Below, piece after piece: positions 10,841-23,396 of a stretch of DNA of 64,000 nt. Within the stretch, counting starts at the first letter, position 1, and each line of letters opens with the position of its first letter. Under the pieces are notes generated by a model. It did no database searches. It had not been told where the DNA came from and saw only the letters and a list, made by a program, of their open reading frames with translations. Source of the DNA: Warburgia ugandensis. Taxonomy: Eukaryota > Streptophyta > Magnoliopsida > Canellales > Canellaceae. A program made the translations under genes and the position numbers. The stretch lies in assembly GCA_035236585.1 (NCBI GenBank), contig CP141132.1:17769945-17833944 (forward strand), read 5' to 3'.

Positions 10841-13364
10841 GAGAGGGAGGAGGAGAGAGCGAGAGACTATGTAGCAACTAGGGAAAGTGCCATCCATAAC
10901 CAGGCGATGGAGATCATTGCCATGTAATGGAGATAATTATAAGAAGATTCTAGATGAAGTTACAAACAGAAGGATCTCACATGCAAGTTTGGGAAAGCAA
11001 TGTCCAAAAACTTCTTTCAGTCAAACTACTAGATCGTTAAGTGTGCTTTAGACCACACGATCATATTATACAAACCACAAGAGCCCACCCTTTAGATTGC
11101 TTGAGAAATCTTGACAATCTTTATTTTAATTGTAGCTTCTAAGTCTACATTTAGTGATGGTCGGTAATTAGTCCTCATTGCAATAGACTAGAGTTAGACT
11201 ATCGAAGTTTTGTTGTACACTTAAGATTGGATAAGAAGCAAAACACAAGGTGAATAATTTTAGTTGTTATAAGATGTTCAAATGTTTGTAATATATCTTT
11301 ATATATTAATTCTTTTTTCACTTGTATTATTATATGCTAGATGAGAGTTCATCATCACAATCATTGCCTTTGATTGTGGGATCCATCTTCATTGACTCCA
11401 AAGAAGAGCAATTAGATGCTTGTATTATAGAAGAGTAAGTAAGCTGAGTTTGATTCAATTTTACTTTTTAATTAAGATCTTAAAATTTAATTTTGTTATT
11501 TAAGTAACTTCTCATTTCACCTTATATAGATTTGAATTCAATGTTAATGCTCATGGTGACCTTTCTTAATAGGAAGTTTACAAAGTGGTGAGTAGTTGAA
11601 TCAAATCTTGATAGTTGAACTATAAAATATGTTTGAACTTTTGGAACAGAATGTAACTAATTGATAGTTGACCTTCCATCTATTTGTTTTAGTAAAGAGA
11701 TGCCTTCTTGAATTGATTTTTCTGAGTTCAAACCAGTTCGAGATTCTCTTATTTTTGTTTAAGAAATATTCATTCTTTAAGTTCTATGGAGTTTTTCTTA
11801 CTATATATATATGGAGAATTCATTTGCCTCAATTGTGTTGAAGTTTCTTAGAATTCTTATTAAAAACAAGAAGGTTGTGATATTAAGATTTTCATTCTCT
11901 TCTTTAACATACCAGTAGCAATCTTTATAGATTGGAGTGAGAATGGATGGTGCACTTGTTTCTTTCATTTGGTTGTTTTCATTATGAATATACCATGTTC
12001 GTGTTCTATTTACTCTAGAATGTTGAAACTGCTTATGGAGCTAAAATAATGTAGAATGTAGATGACTTTCTCATTGTTTGTTCATATGTATTTTGATTTA
12101 TATAGATGTATTGTTAATCTATTATTGGAATTTGCTAATATCTCCTTTTGCATACTTGAAAACATTTGACAAACAATTATTGAGGTGGATTTTAGCTCTG
12201 TAGCATCTACTAGCACTAAGCATTTTCTATGAAAGATAAACCCTTCCATTGAACTTTTTGTGAAGAACAACGGCATTCATCTTATTGTTTTAGTAGTTGA
12301 AATCATTTCTTTCCAAGCTGAGGAATCGTTTTTAAGGCTCTATATTTTTTTTATGGGATTTTTGTTCTAAATCTGATCTACTCTATATTTATTTAAATTT
12401 TCACTATTCTTCAAAAAAATTACTCATTATTATTAGGCAAGTTCCAACTATAGAGTTAGGTTTAGTCATTTGTACAATTTTAGAGAACTATTTGGAGTAG
12501 TTCAAATATTATTTTGGCAAGGAGTCTAAAAGGGTGCTTGTTTTGTAGGTCTACCAAAGTTGGAGGGAAGAAAAACTGAGTTGTAGTGGGCTAGATTTTA
12601 CTGGACCTCAATTTTTGAAGCATTGTTAGGAAATTAACAATTTGTTAAAAATGACACAATGTTGAATGAAGTGTAGTATTTGGTAAGGAATTTTTCTAAT
12701 GAATTAGATAATAAAAAAGAAAAAGAAAAAGTTTTACTTATATGTTATATTAATTTATGTTGCTAATACTCACAACAATAAATTGTATTATTGTAAGATA
12801 TTGGTCTTGGCTTTCCATTTCCTATTAGGCATGTTGTAAATTAGTTGTTTGAAATCATAGTTGCCTCCCTCTTGAAACTCAAGAAACATTTGGTTCATGG
12901 ATGAGGTGCTTCCCTCTTGAAACTCAAGAAACACTTGGTTCATAGATGAATAAATTTATAGTTTATAGACTTTATAACTCAAAGATTGAGATATATGCTT
13001 CACAAAAATAGAGAGGATATGCATTATATTATATAAATGGAATTATATGTAATTTTAATCTGTATGGAATTCATTAAGTAGGTAAATAATATTTTGATAT
13101 GAATGGTTGAATTGAAGCCTTTTCTTTTAGTCAAATGTGACAAAAGTTGGCTATTTTAGTAGCTAATGGGACTAGGGGTAAGGTCAAAATGGATCTTCCA
13201 AAGTTTGCAAACACCCCCCTCCCCCCTCACAAAACACTAGGTTGCCCCATCGCTACTTGTCGATCATGTAGTTGAGCACATTTCACTTGTGGAAAATAAC
13301 AACAGATAAAGAAGAATGTTGGTGTAAGGAGGGATAAAATCCAACAACAGTGTAACTCCTCCAC
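10841..13364. other. AT-rich stretch without genes
   Basis: Apart from the 45-bp direct duplication listed separately, I see no coding sequence, RNA gene or transposon hallmark. The antisense frame at 12082-12276 has no recognisable similarity. Confidence 0.5.
12863..12952 (+). repeat. 45-bp tandem duplication
   Basis: Two adjacent units (12863-12907 and 12908-12952) share CCCTCTTGAAACTCAAGAAA and TTGGTTCAT with only a few substitutions. Confidence 0.9.
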
Positions 13365-13530
13365 ATTTATATGGTGGGCCCTACAAACCATTGATCTATG
13401 CTATTTATCCAACTCTTTTGATATCTCATGGCCCAAAAGTCATGCCAAAAGGGGTTAGTAGCATCAAACAAGTTGTGTTTTACTTTGTTGAGTATAAACC
13501 ATTGCTTATGGTGAACTTCGGAGTCTTCAT
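13365..13530 (+). repeat. Dispersed non-coding repeat, copy 2 (MITE-like)
   Basis: Second copy of the repeat at 7905-8090, sharing the same ordered words (GGTGGGCCC, CATTGATC, ATCTCATGGCCCAAAA, GTAGCATC, TTGTGTTTTA). This copy lacks the 38-bp internal duplication. Frames open across it on both strands are coincidental. Confidence 0.5.
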
Positions 13531-13769
13531 GACTAATAGTGCAAGCTCCAAACATTTTTTTTGGACAAGCAAAGAATCACAAAGCAAATCACTCACACGC
13601 TCTCACCGCACACTTTCCTAAACCTAATCCTCGATGAAAGGAGAAATTGGTGACTCAAACCTACAATCAACCATATTCCAAGAGAGATGCTGAGTTATCT
13701 GAGACTAAATGCACTAAGCATTTAAACTTTAGAGTCCAATAGTTGGAGTTTCTCTCTGAGCATATGCCT

Positions 13770-13860
13770 ACTAGCGCAGTGGCATTGGAACTACCTCTCT
13801 ATGGTCCTTAGAAGGTCATAGATCAAGGTGCTTGTGGGTGTGATCAACATTCCATAAAGA
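13770..13860 (+). mobile_element. Possible SINE head with tRNA-like A and B boxes
   Basis: TAGCGCAGTGGCA at about 13772-13784 resembles a pol III A box as found in plant SINEs, and AGGTCATAGATCAAGG about 40 bp later could be a decayed B box. The spacing is right for a tRNA-derived SINE head. I could not define a 3' tail or a target duplication. Confidence 0.3.
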
Positions 13861-13997
13861 AAAGAGAATAAGAAATGAATAGTGATATATGCACCCCTTA
13901 GACTCCCCCTATTCACCCCTTGTCTAGGTAATCAAGAGTCTTTATGGGGCTTTGACCAAGTGGTTCCTATTCTTTCTTTTCTATGGGGCAGAAACGT

Positions 13998-13998
<1 letters not shown>

Positions 13999-14094
<96 letters not shown>
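13999..14094. repeat. (CT)48 microsatellite
   Basis: Pure CT tract of 96 bp; poly Ser-Leu frames across it are artefacts. Confidence 0.97.
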
Positions 14095-14096
<2 letters not shown>

Positions 14097-16301
14097 AATT
14101 GGTTGAGTAGCTACACCATGGATGTGAATTTTAAGAAGTGGGTTAATCTAAGAGAAGTCAAAGAAGATGGATGTGTTAGCTCATTTGACAATCAGGCTCC
14201 ACCTACTTATTAGAAATGTTAGTTCTTCACTTTTTCTCTTGTGTAAAAGGAGGTACTTAACAACGGGAAAGAAAAGATGAGGCTTTGTAAGGGAGAGGCA
14301 AGAAAAAAAAAACCCCCTTCATCCCTTATTCTAAAAGAAAAAATATCTAATTTATCTTATATATTTCCTTTCTTTAAAAAATGAGACCTTTCCATTGCTT
14401 CAATGGCACCAACAATAGAAACTTTTCTCTATTGCCTTCTCCTATAACACCAAATCAATTCTCCTAAAATCCAAGAAGTGAAAACTATTCTTTCTTGTGG
14501 AATGAACTTTCTTTTTACTAAATGGATGCTATTCTAAAGATAGAAAGAGAACAATGTGAAACATGAGGCATGAGGAGTGCAAAATAGAAAACCAAAGAGA
14601 ATAACCTAGAATTAGGGTTTGCTTGCATTGTTGATTTCATTTCAAGAGTGCAAGTTGTTAATCCTAGCATGAATGGATTGAATTGAATTCATAGGGAGCT
14701 TATTGCATTAGAACATCATATATAGAAAGGAGTTGGTACATCCATGTTTTGATAGAAGGACAAGGGCTAGTTGAAAATAGGTCAGACAAGAGAGATGGAA
14801 AAAGGAGAGAGAAATTGTTTTCTTAAATTTCTTTTGGCCCTTGGCAGTTGAAGATTATTGCAAGGTAGATGCTACTAATGTAGGGGTACTTTTGTCATTT
14901 GAGATCTCACATCAATTTAGTCATCACATTTGGTAGAAAATGAGAGAGAAGTACTACAATGAAAACCAACCCAACCCCTGCCTCCTTTCTTTTTAGTTGG
15001 GGCCCATAAATTTTACTAGTTTCTCATCTGGGGCATCTAGTCAAACATGGGTAGTACTTGGGGGGGGGTGTGGTTCAACCATACTTATCCTTAATTTTTA
15101 CTAAACTTAAATAAAGATAGTTAAACATTAAGATACCTGCAGAACTACCAACATTTCCCGCATTAAAAAATATATAAAAAGAGCATAGACAAAGAAGAGA
15201 ACTCCATACAAAGGCCACGGTAAAACTATCTAAAAGGGAATCATAAAAGCTTAACTAATTTTAATAAATAAATAAAAATTTCAAATGAAACAAGCATAGA
15301 CTACTATATATGAAGATCTTGCTTAAACATGTATATCTAGCTCCCTTACTATCAGAAGTAGCACATCTTGAATAACAGTAGAAACTAATATGCCTTGGCT
15401 CCACATCAACTAATATAACCTATGTTAGTCAACCACTTACAATATTAGTTATATTAGCTGGTCACCCACATGGTCCTGAGATATTTCTTTAGCCCTAAGT
15501 TCTAGATCAATCAAATCTTTTTTACCTAAATTTAGGAAAATGCATATATGTATGACGATATTTTAAACCTTATACTCAAGACTGATATTAGAAATCTCTT
15601 AAACTAAGTTTTTACCACTCGTAAGTCATAAAGTCAACAATCAAGTAACTAGTAAATCAAGCTACTAGAGAAAGGAGACATTAGTTTTTGGTTGATTCCC
15701 TCAAAGAGAGTATTGTAAGACACTGGAAACTATCAATCTCATTTTTGAAATGTTACAAGTAGCATAACAAAGACTACTATGATATTGAGATGCCACGTAT
15801 TTCCTTGAGAATTAGATACAAGAAAAACATTAAACTTTCAGGTCCATGTCATCTTGAATGGTGTTGAATTTCTTAAAAATGGATATTATTTTTGTCTTTT
15901 TATTTTTGGTGTAACTTTGTTTACATTTTTTGTTACAAGTGCATTAAACATAGATATATATAGGAGCTTTAGCGTCATGTCCCCTCCAATTAATTCAAAC
16001 AGTTATATGTCTTTCTGCAAGCTACACAAGTTAAATAAATAGCTTAATAATGTTACAAACCTCCATTAGAGAATTGAATGTATTTTATTGAATTATAATT
16101 GCAATAGTTATCTACTGACTTTGAGAATCACACTTAGGGATTAGACACTCGGGATTATAGAATAACCTACTTTCTATTTTTTCATCCACAATTCTTTGAT
16201 GTTTTTGGTACCTAAAGTAGGGAATAAGAGGATATTCTTAAAGTACAAATGGAGTTGTATCAATGAACAATGAAGACATTATTTATATATTTTGTGTTCA
16301 A
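14095..16301. other. AT-rich stretch without genes
   Basis: No coding similarity, RNA gene or clear transposon terminus seen. The frame at 15854-16042 is AT-rich and unrecognised. Confidence 0.5.
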
Positions 16302-16731
16302 ATAGATGTAAACCAACATTCATATACAAAATGTTCTCGCATACTGCATACTTAAGTCAAATGTAAATGGATTCTAAGTGAACTTCATAACTATGCATAC
16401 TTTAGATGATTCGTGTCTGAAGCACATGCTTCATCTTGTAAAAAGGTGTCTTTCATTTTACAAGCCATGCAGTAGCAATTCCTTTCCAAAACATTAAATC
16501 TTGAAATGAGGTTTAGATGGAAGTAGATCAACATTCTTATAGAGATTGTTTTCATATGCTACATGCTTAAATTAAATGCAAGTAGATTCCAAGTGAACTT
16601 CCTAACAATGAATAGTTTAGATTATTCATGACTAAAGCACATGTTTCATCTCACAAAAAGAAGGCCTCTTTTATTTTACATGCTAGGGAGAAACAATTCC
16701 TTTCTTGAAGATTAAATATTGACTCTATCAC
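16302..16731 (+). repeat. Diverged tandem pair, period 215 bp
   Basis: Two adjacent units align along their length: CAACATT at 16314 and 16529, AAGTGAACTTC at 16376 and 16591, then matching AAGCACATG(C/T)TTCATCT and CAATTCCTTTC blocks. Many substitutions separate the units, so the duplication is old. Confidence 0.8.
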
Positions 16732-17315
16732 TCCATATGCAATGACAGAAAGAGTAAATGATCATATTATCAACAAAATCTCTTAATAGTGAACCTCTTG
16801 GTCCTAGTATTGCATCATCTTCCACCCAAAACAAAGAAACAGAGGTTCAAATAGATGAATTTCACACCCTTTCTCAAAACACAAAACCTCAAGGGCCTAG
16901 TTTAGTGAAAACAACTAATTAGAACTTACCAAACTTAAAGCCTCGTAAGGTCAAAGTCTCCATTCATTTCTAAGCAAACTACCAAGATTCCACTAAAAGT
17001 GTCAGAAGTGTGACATCCATGTATGTATTAAGCTAGAGTAAGTTTCAGCTCCATCTCCCATGTAAATATTGGCCTCCTCTAAACATATTAAATTATTGTA
17101 CCAAACATATTCCACACTAATAAACTCTTTAAGTGGCCCTTATCTCCATGGCTAAAAACCAAGGTGCATTCATATGATTCTCCAATGATATTGGCTCAAA
17201 GATCTCTTCAACTAGTGAGGAGTCTTTCTTTATTTCTTGTTTCCATGGTTTCTCTTTTTCATCACCATTTGGCTAAGAGAATTGTAATGGTCCTAGTTAA
17301 TCATCTAGCTTAAGG

Positions 17316-17395
17316 TTTTGTCCTAATACCAAATGTTGCCAACCTAGGTTAAGCATTTAACCTAACATTTTGTCCTGATACCAAATGTTGCCAAC
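17316..17395 (+). repeat. 52-bp local duplication
   Basis: TTTTGTCCTRATACC followed by AAATGTTGCCAACC occurs at 17316 and again at 17368. The rest of 16732-17830 shows nothing I can identify. Confidence 0.8.
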
Positions 17396-19133
17396 CAAAC
17401 CAATACTCTTAAAACCTCATATGGTTATAGGAAGCAAAAAGCTTAATTCTAACTCAAACCATGTTGCACCACATTGGATCAAACTCCTTGAGCCCCTTTT
17501 AGTAGCAATATCTTGATTTTCCCATTGTCTGCTACCTCTTCTATGTTCTCTCTCTCTTCTTTTTTTTCCTTTCAATAGATTAGCTTATCCTATCTTGGTA
17601 AAGAATGAAATCCTTAACATGGCATGAAATAATTGAAGCTAAAGACTTCCAAGGAAAGATTCTAGTTTTTTCTTTTGATGTATGAAAATTAGGACACAAG
17701 AGAGTAAAGTAGACTGACAACATAATCCATTTTAGGTTTTTACAAATGTAGGCTTTCTATGTTAATTAAATAAACTCATAGTTGTAGAGTTACAAGAGAG
17801 TAAACAATCAAATCATTCAAGGAAGCAGAGAAAGATTAAAGTAACCGACCTCTTAATGGGCACTAAGAGAGATATGTTTGTTTAGAATTAGGCACATAGA
17901 GATAATTTTTTTGAGAAATGCAAGATCTAATATGTTTGTTCGAGATTTTATTGAAGCGTCTTCTTTAATTGGTTCTCCTAAGTGCTTATCTTTGGAAAGA
18001 TTCTTAGGACCTCCTACAAGACCTAGGAATCTTCATGATAATCTGAGAAAGGGACCCACTTTTTTAAAAAGTGAAATTCATTAATAAAAATTTACACTTA
18101 GGGTGCTTCTAAAAGGTTTAGACTCTTTAGGAGAGAGTCTCATCCTTAAAATCGTCAAAGTGTTTTTCCTTTTAGGAACTCATTTAGAGGAAACTACACT
18201 CGAGGTGGTGAAACCTTTCATTGATTGGTCATAAGAGTAGATATTTTTATTGGTGGACCCATCTTTAATTAAAGGATAGAATGAGAGTGGGACCCACCTT
18301 TTATAGAGACTACCAATCTCTTCTAAGCCTTTTCTTTTCCTAAAAGTTAGAAGGCAACTTATAGGGATTGGCCACCTCAATTTTTTCTTTTGTTCTCTTT
18401 TAAAGTCTTAACTTGAAAGGAAATAAGGTGAATAAGTGGGATCCACCAAGAAGTCTAGACTCTTTAGAGGTTTTAATCATCTCCAACTACTTTTTTCAAT
18501 TTGTTGGAGTTTCCTACGGGAATTTAGTTTTAAACTAATTTTTAATTTCTTTTAGAATGTAAAGTGGATGAGTAGGACTCAATTAGGAGTCCCATTATCT
18601 TAGACTTCTCAAATCTTAGGTTTCTCATGAGGAATTTTATTTCAAAATATTTTTAAGGATTTGTAAAACATGTAGGATGTGCATGAGAGTTCTACTTTCT
18701 TAAACTTTCATGTTTTAGAAAAGAATAAAAGATAGAGTTTTTCTATACAAATTGTACTTCAAAATTTTAAAACACTTTTCAAAGAAATGTAAATGGATAA
18801 GGAGGGCCCACCTAAAGTCTTAACTCCTAAGGAGTCCAAATCTCTGAAGACTCCCAAAGGGTGCTACCTTTTTGAAAATTAAAGAAGGGTAGCCCAACCT
18901 TTCTTATACCAAACTGTCATGCAATCAAAGTGTCCCATCTTTCCCTCTCTACCTATGTTTCCTCTCTTCTTATTTCTTCTTTTGAATTCCCCACCAATTG
19001 CAACTCTCCACTTACTAATATCCCATGTTTTCTATCCTTCCCCCTCTCTTTTGCCCCCACCTTTTCTATCTTTTCACTTTCCCACTCTCTCAATGTCCCA
19101 TTACTCTCTGCCCACTAGGACTCCTAGGAAGCC

Positions 19134-19140
19134 TATAAAT
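19134..19140 (+). promoter_or_regulatory. TATA-box-like element
   Basis: TATAAAT within GCCTATAAATACCCC, preceded by a CT-rich stretch and followed about 230 bp later by a GA tract. The context resembles a plant core promoter or an LTR U3/R junction. No gene downstream is recognised, so this is only a candidate. Confidence 0.3.
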
Positions 19141-19365
19141 ACCCCTTCCTACACCAATTGAATGCATGCAAAGAGAGATACAAAAACACGAAGACATACG
19201 TATAGAGAGAAGAGACACAGAGAAAATCCTACCAAAATTCATCCTTCTAAAAGCTTTTCAAAGAAGGTGATCCTCATTATTATTTTTTTTTGTCCATTCT
19301 TTTCTTTTATTTTCAATTCTCTTTCTCTTCAAGTCTCTCTTTCCCTCGAGGTAGAGGTAGCCATG

Positions 19366-19368
<3 letters not shown>

Positions 19369-19455
<87 letters not shown>
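19369..19455. repeat. (GA)43 microsatellite
   Basis: Pure GA tract of 87 bp. Confidence 0.97.
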
Positions 19456-19456
<1 letters not shown>

Positions 19457-21248
19457 CTTATTCTTTTCTTATTTTAACCTAATCTCTATTTTTAAGTAAT
19501 GTTTGCCATGCTTGGTAGAGTAGTTGCTAAAGTTAAGACTTTGACAAACTTCTCTTTCTTGAGTAGAGTTAGCCATGCCCAGAGAAGTTTTGTTCATAAA
19601 ATTCTCCCTAAAAATGGGCATGGTGGGCCTCATCGAAAACCAAGATTAGGTGTGCACTTTTCCCTTCTAGAAGAATGCTGTGTGCTTGTGACTCTAAGAG
19701 TCCTAAATGGTTTGGGATTAGAATAAGACAAAATCTCAAAAAGTCTCACCAGCATAAAATTCAATAGAGCCTTGTAATCTTAGGAATCCTAAAAAAACTT
19801 GGACATTTAGATTCACAAATCATAAGAGTCCTAATTGAATCAAAAGTCTTAAAGTTTATTCTAAAACTGATGAAATCAATTATGATAAGAAAAATTTATA
19901 TAGAGACATTTTATTTAAAGACTCCTAAAAGCTACCTAAGGGTCTAAAAACTCTAACTTTCTCTAAATTAGATTAGGAGAAGTTCTAACCTTCTTCTAAT
20001 GAGTGGATCCCAATTGACACACAAAACTAGGCATCCAATTATTTTCTTCCTTTTTTCAACTGTTCCTTGAGTCCTATAGTACTAAATCAACCTAGTGCCC
20101 TACAATTTGAGGACTTCTAAATTGGTTTGGAGTCCTATTCTTTCAAGAATTCTAACATACAAAGAGTCCTAACACAACAAGACTTCTAAATTAAAACCAA
20201 AGTCCTAAAATTACTAAAGTTCTAATATTGTAAAACTCCTAATCAATGGGGTCCATTTATAATATAAAACTAGCATCCCAATTTCTTCTCCTTTCTTTGA
20301 TTAGCTAAAGTCCAACAATTTAAAGGTTGTAATTTAGTCCAAAGTCTCCTAAATTCTAAATACTACTAGATTTATTAAGAGTTCTAAAGCCAAAAACTCT
20401 TAGAGTTGTCCAGGGTCCTAGAACCAAAAGATTCTTAGTCTTACTTAGAATCCAACAGCTTAAAGACTTTTGACCATATCCAAAGTCCAAAGTCACTAAA
20501 GTCCCAACTTTATAAGGCCCTAACCATTGGGCCCTAGCTAACGTACATAACATTGCTCCTAGTTTCTTTTCCTAAATGATGGAGTCCAGCAACACTCCTA
20601 ATTCTATTTGAAGTCCGGCATCTCTAAAATTCTAAATCAACTCATTATCCTAAATCTTGAAGACCCCTAAGCCTAATCAAAGTTGTTATAGATATTATAG
20701 ACTAATATGTTAGAGACCTTGGATGACTAAAGTCCCAAGACCTAAAAGTTGTTGAATAACTAAAATCCTGGAGGAGTCCTTCATTGATTGAAAGTCTTGA
20801 GACATAATAGTCTCCAATCAATTGAAAGCCTAGAGACCTTAGAGTATATGGATAGGCAAAATTCCTAAGACCTAAGAGTCATAAGAAGAACCAAAGTCCT
20901 TACGACATGAAGAGTCCCATGTTGGAATATGTGCAACAGATTGAGAACCTTTATCAATTTGAATCAAGAACATAAAATTTGATTTTGATCATATTTATGT
21001 CATGTGAGTTAGAATTTCAAAAATGGAATCAATATAAAGGAACATACCTTATTAGGATCAAAAGTACTAACCATTTATTTGATCCACCATTAGTTGAGAT
21101 CAACAACTCCTTACTTGATGTTATTCTTCTCCTGGAGGTGGGTCCAAGTTCCAATTATTGGTGCTAGAAGAGAGGAAGAGAGAAACTCAAAACTCAAAAA
21201 CTTAGAGAGTACTCAATAGGTGGTGTTTTTTCTCTCTAGCACATGCAT

Positions 21249-21388
<140 letters not shown>

Positions 21389-23216
21389 CCTAATATTTCA
21401 CACACACACACATGGATGAGAAAATCCCTTACTCAAGAAATCCTAAGTTTAAGAAAGCTTCTACTATAGACATTACTCCAACTAGCTTGTTTTGGTATGA
21501 CCTTCTATCAACCTTCCAAAGTGGAATCTTCTCCACAAGTTCTAATTAGGAAACAGTTTCTAAATGTGACATAAACACTTCCAATTTCATAGGGGGAATT
21601 TTTTCTCAATTCGATCAGATGATGTAGCATTTACCATATCTACCCACTGATAACTACATATGGCCCACATTAGAAGATTGAATTACAATGGCACTCTTTA
21701 GAGAATTATCATTTTACCATTATACCCCTCCCACTAAGCTATATTCATCTATAATACCAACATGGATTGTGTGGACCCACTTACTCCTAAGCATGTTGAA
21801 GTGTCTTAATAATTATTGCAAGTGCATGATTCTATTAGAGTATAGAATAGACAAGTATGAGTCAACTCCATGAGGACTCTATGATTAATGGAGTTAATTA
21901 AAACTTAGGTTATTTTACTTAACCTAGCTAAGAAAATGAATTTAAAGAATTCAAACTTAGGCAAAGAACTTAAGAAATGAAAGAAACAAAGGAATGAAAC
22001 TAAGGGCATAACACATAAAGTAAGGAGCATGTAAATTGTTGTGATGTTTTACTTAACTCACATGCACACGAATCTATTATAGTATAAGCAAGTGAGGTCG
22101 ATCCCACAAGAAATAGAGCAGTTTGTGTGTTAAGTGGACCTTTATTTAAACTATTTAACGTAGCCAAAGAAAGTTGATTTTTACCCTAAACTAAGGAATG
22201 AATTAATCAAAGAAACATGATATAAATTAAAGACATGGAATAAAGAAACATGCTAAAAGAAAATAAACAAAACTTAGAAATTTTCTTAAAACACACTTTC
22301 TAAAAATAAAAATGTTCTAAAACTACAATTAAAAACTTTTCTAGAATTGAAATTAGAGCTTCCTAAAACTATTCTAAAGGTCAACATTTAGAACTCATTA
22401 AACTACTACTCTTAAACACCCATTGGATTAATCAAATAGAATAAGAACCAACTTATCAACCATGCACATGACACCAAGGGTGTTGCGCATGGTTCCCTGG
22501 ATGAAAGAGATGCAAAATGTTTATGTTGTAACTAAGAGCATGTAATCCTAAGGTTCAACCAACTAAATGGAGTAAGTCAACATTAAAATTGAATGGGTAA
22601 TCTAATGAATAACTAACTACCAGCACATGCATCAAAACTTTAAGTTAAACTTTCATAAAATAATCAACAAATTCCCTCAAAACCTCCTCAGAAACATGCA
22701 CATAGCCCATGGGTTGTGCGCATGGTATTAAGGTGTGTTGCATATGATTTTGGTGCTAGATTCAATTGCTTTTTAACAACTACTATGAAATGCTCGAATG
22801 TCAAATTGGGTGAACTATGAAACTATTAAGTGTTCAATTTTGGCCAAAATACCCTTAATCTAGTATCTAATTAGATAATCTCATCATCAGTTTTGAAAAT
22901 TTAGATTAAATTTTGCATTTTAACCCCAATTGACCATCCAACTGTGGATTTGCAAAACTTAACAGTCAAATGATCATCAAAGCCGATCAAATGATTAAAA
23001 AATTATCAAGATGAATCTAATTGGATTTTATATGTGCAGATTAACTAGATCAAGGTATGAACGACTCGTCTCGAATCAATGGGATCATATCATCATCACG
23101 GGTCAAATGGATAAAATTAAGGAGTTTTATTAGAAATGGAAAGCTTTAAGGAATTGTTTCCTATTTGGATACAAACTCTTTGCAAGAGTCATCCTTTATG
23201 GGAAAGAGCTAACCTT

Positions 23217-23223
23217 TATAAAG
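23217..23223 (+). promoter_or_regulatory. LTR TATA box
   Basis: TATAAAG in CCTTTATAAAGGG inside the nested solo LTR. The related LTR at 58868-60891 has TATAAAG at the corresponding place on its own sense strand (60487-60481), followed in both by a purine-rich leader, which supports a real LTR promoter. Confidence 0.55.
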
Positions 23224-23352
23224 GGTAAGAAGGACCATGGATGGACCACCGAGAATGGAAGCTTCATCATTGCAGGCACCCCTCTCTCACTCCCTTTCTT
23301 TCTAACCCATAACCCTCTCTCTTTCTTTCTCACGTCATCTTCCTCGTCACAT

Positions 23353-23354
<2 letters not shown>

Positions 23355-23394
<40 letters not shown>
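23355..23394. repeat. (TC)20 microsatellite
   Basis: Pure TC tract of 40 bp inside the nested solo LTR, about 130 bp downstream of its TATA box. Confidence 0.95.
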
Positions 23395-23396
<2 letters not shown>

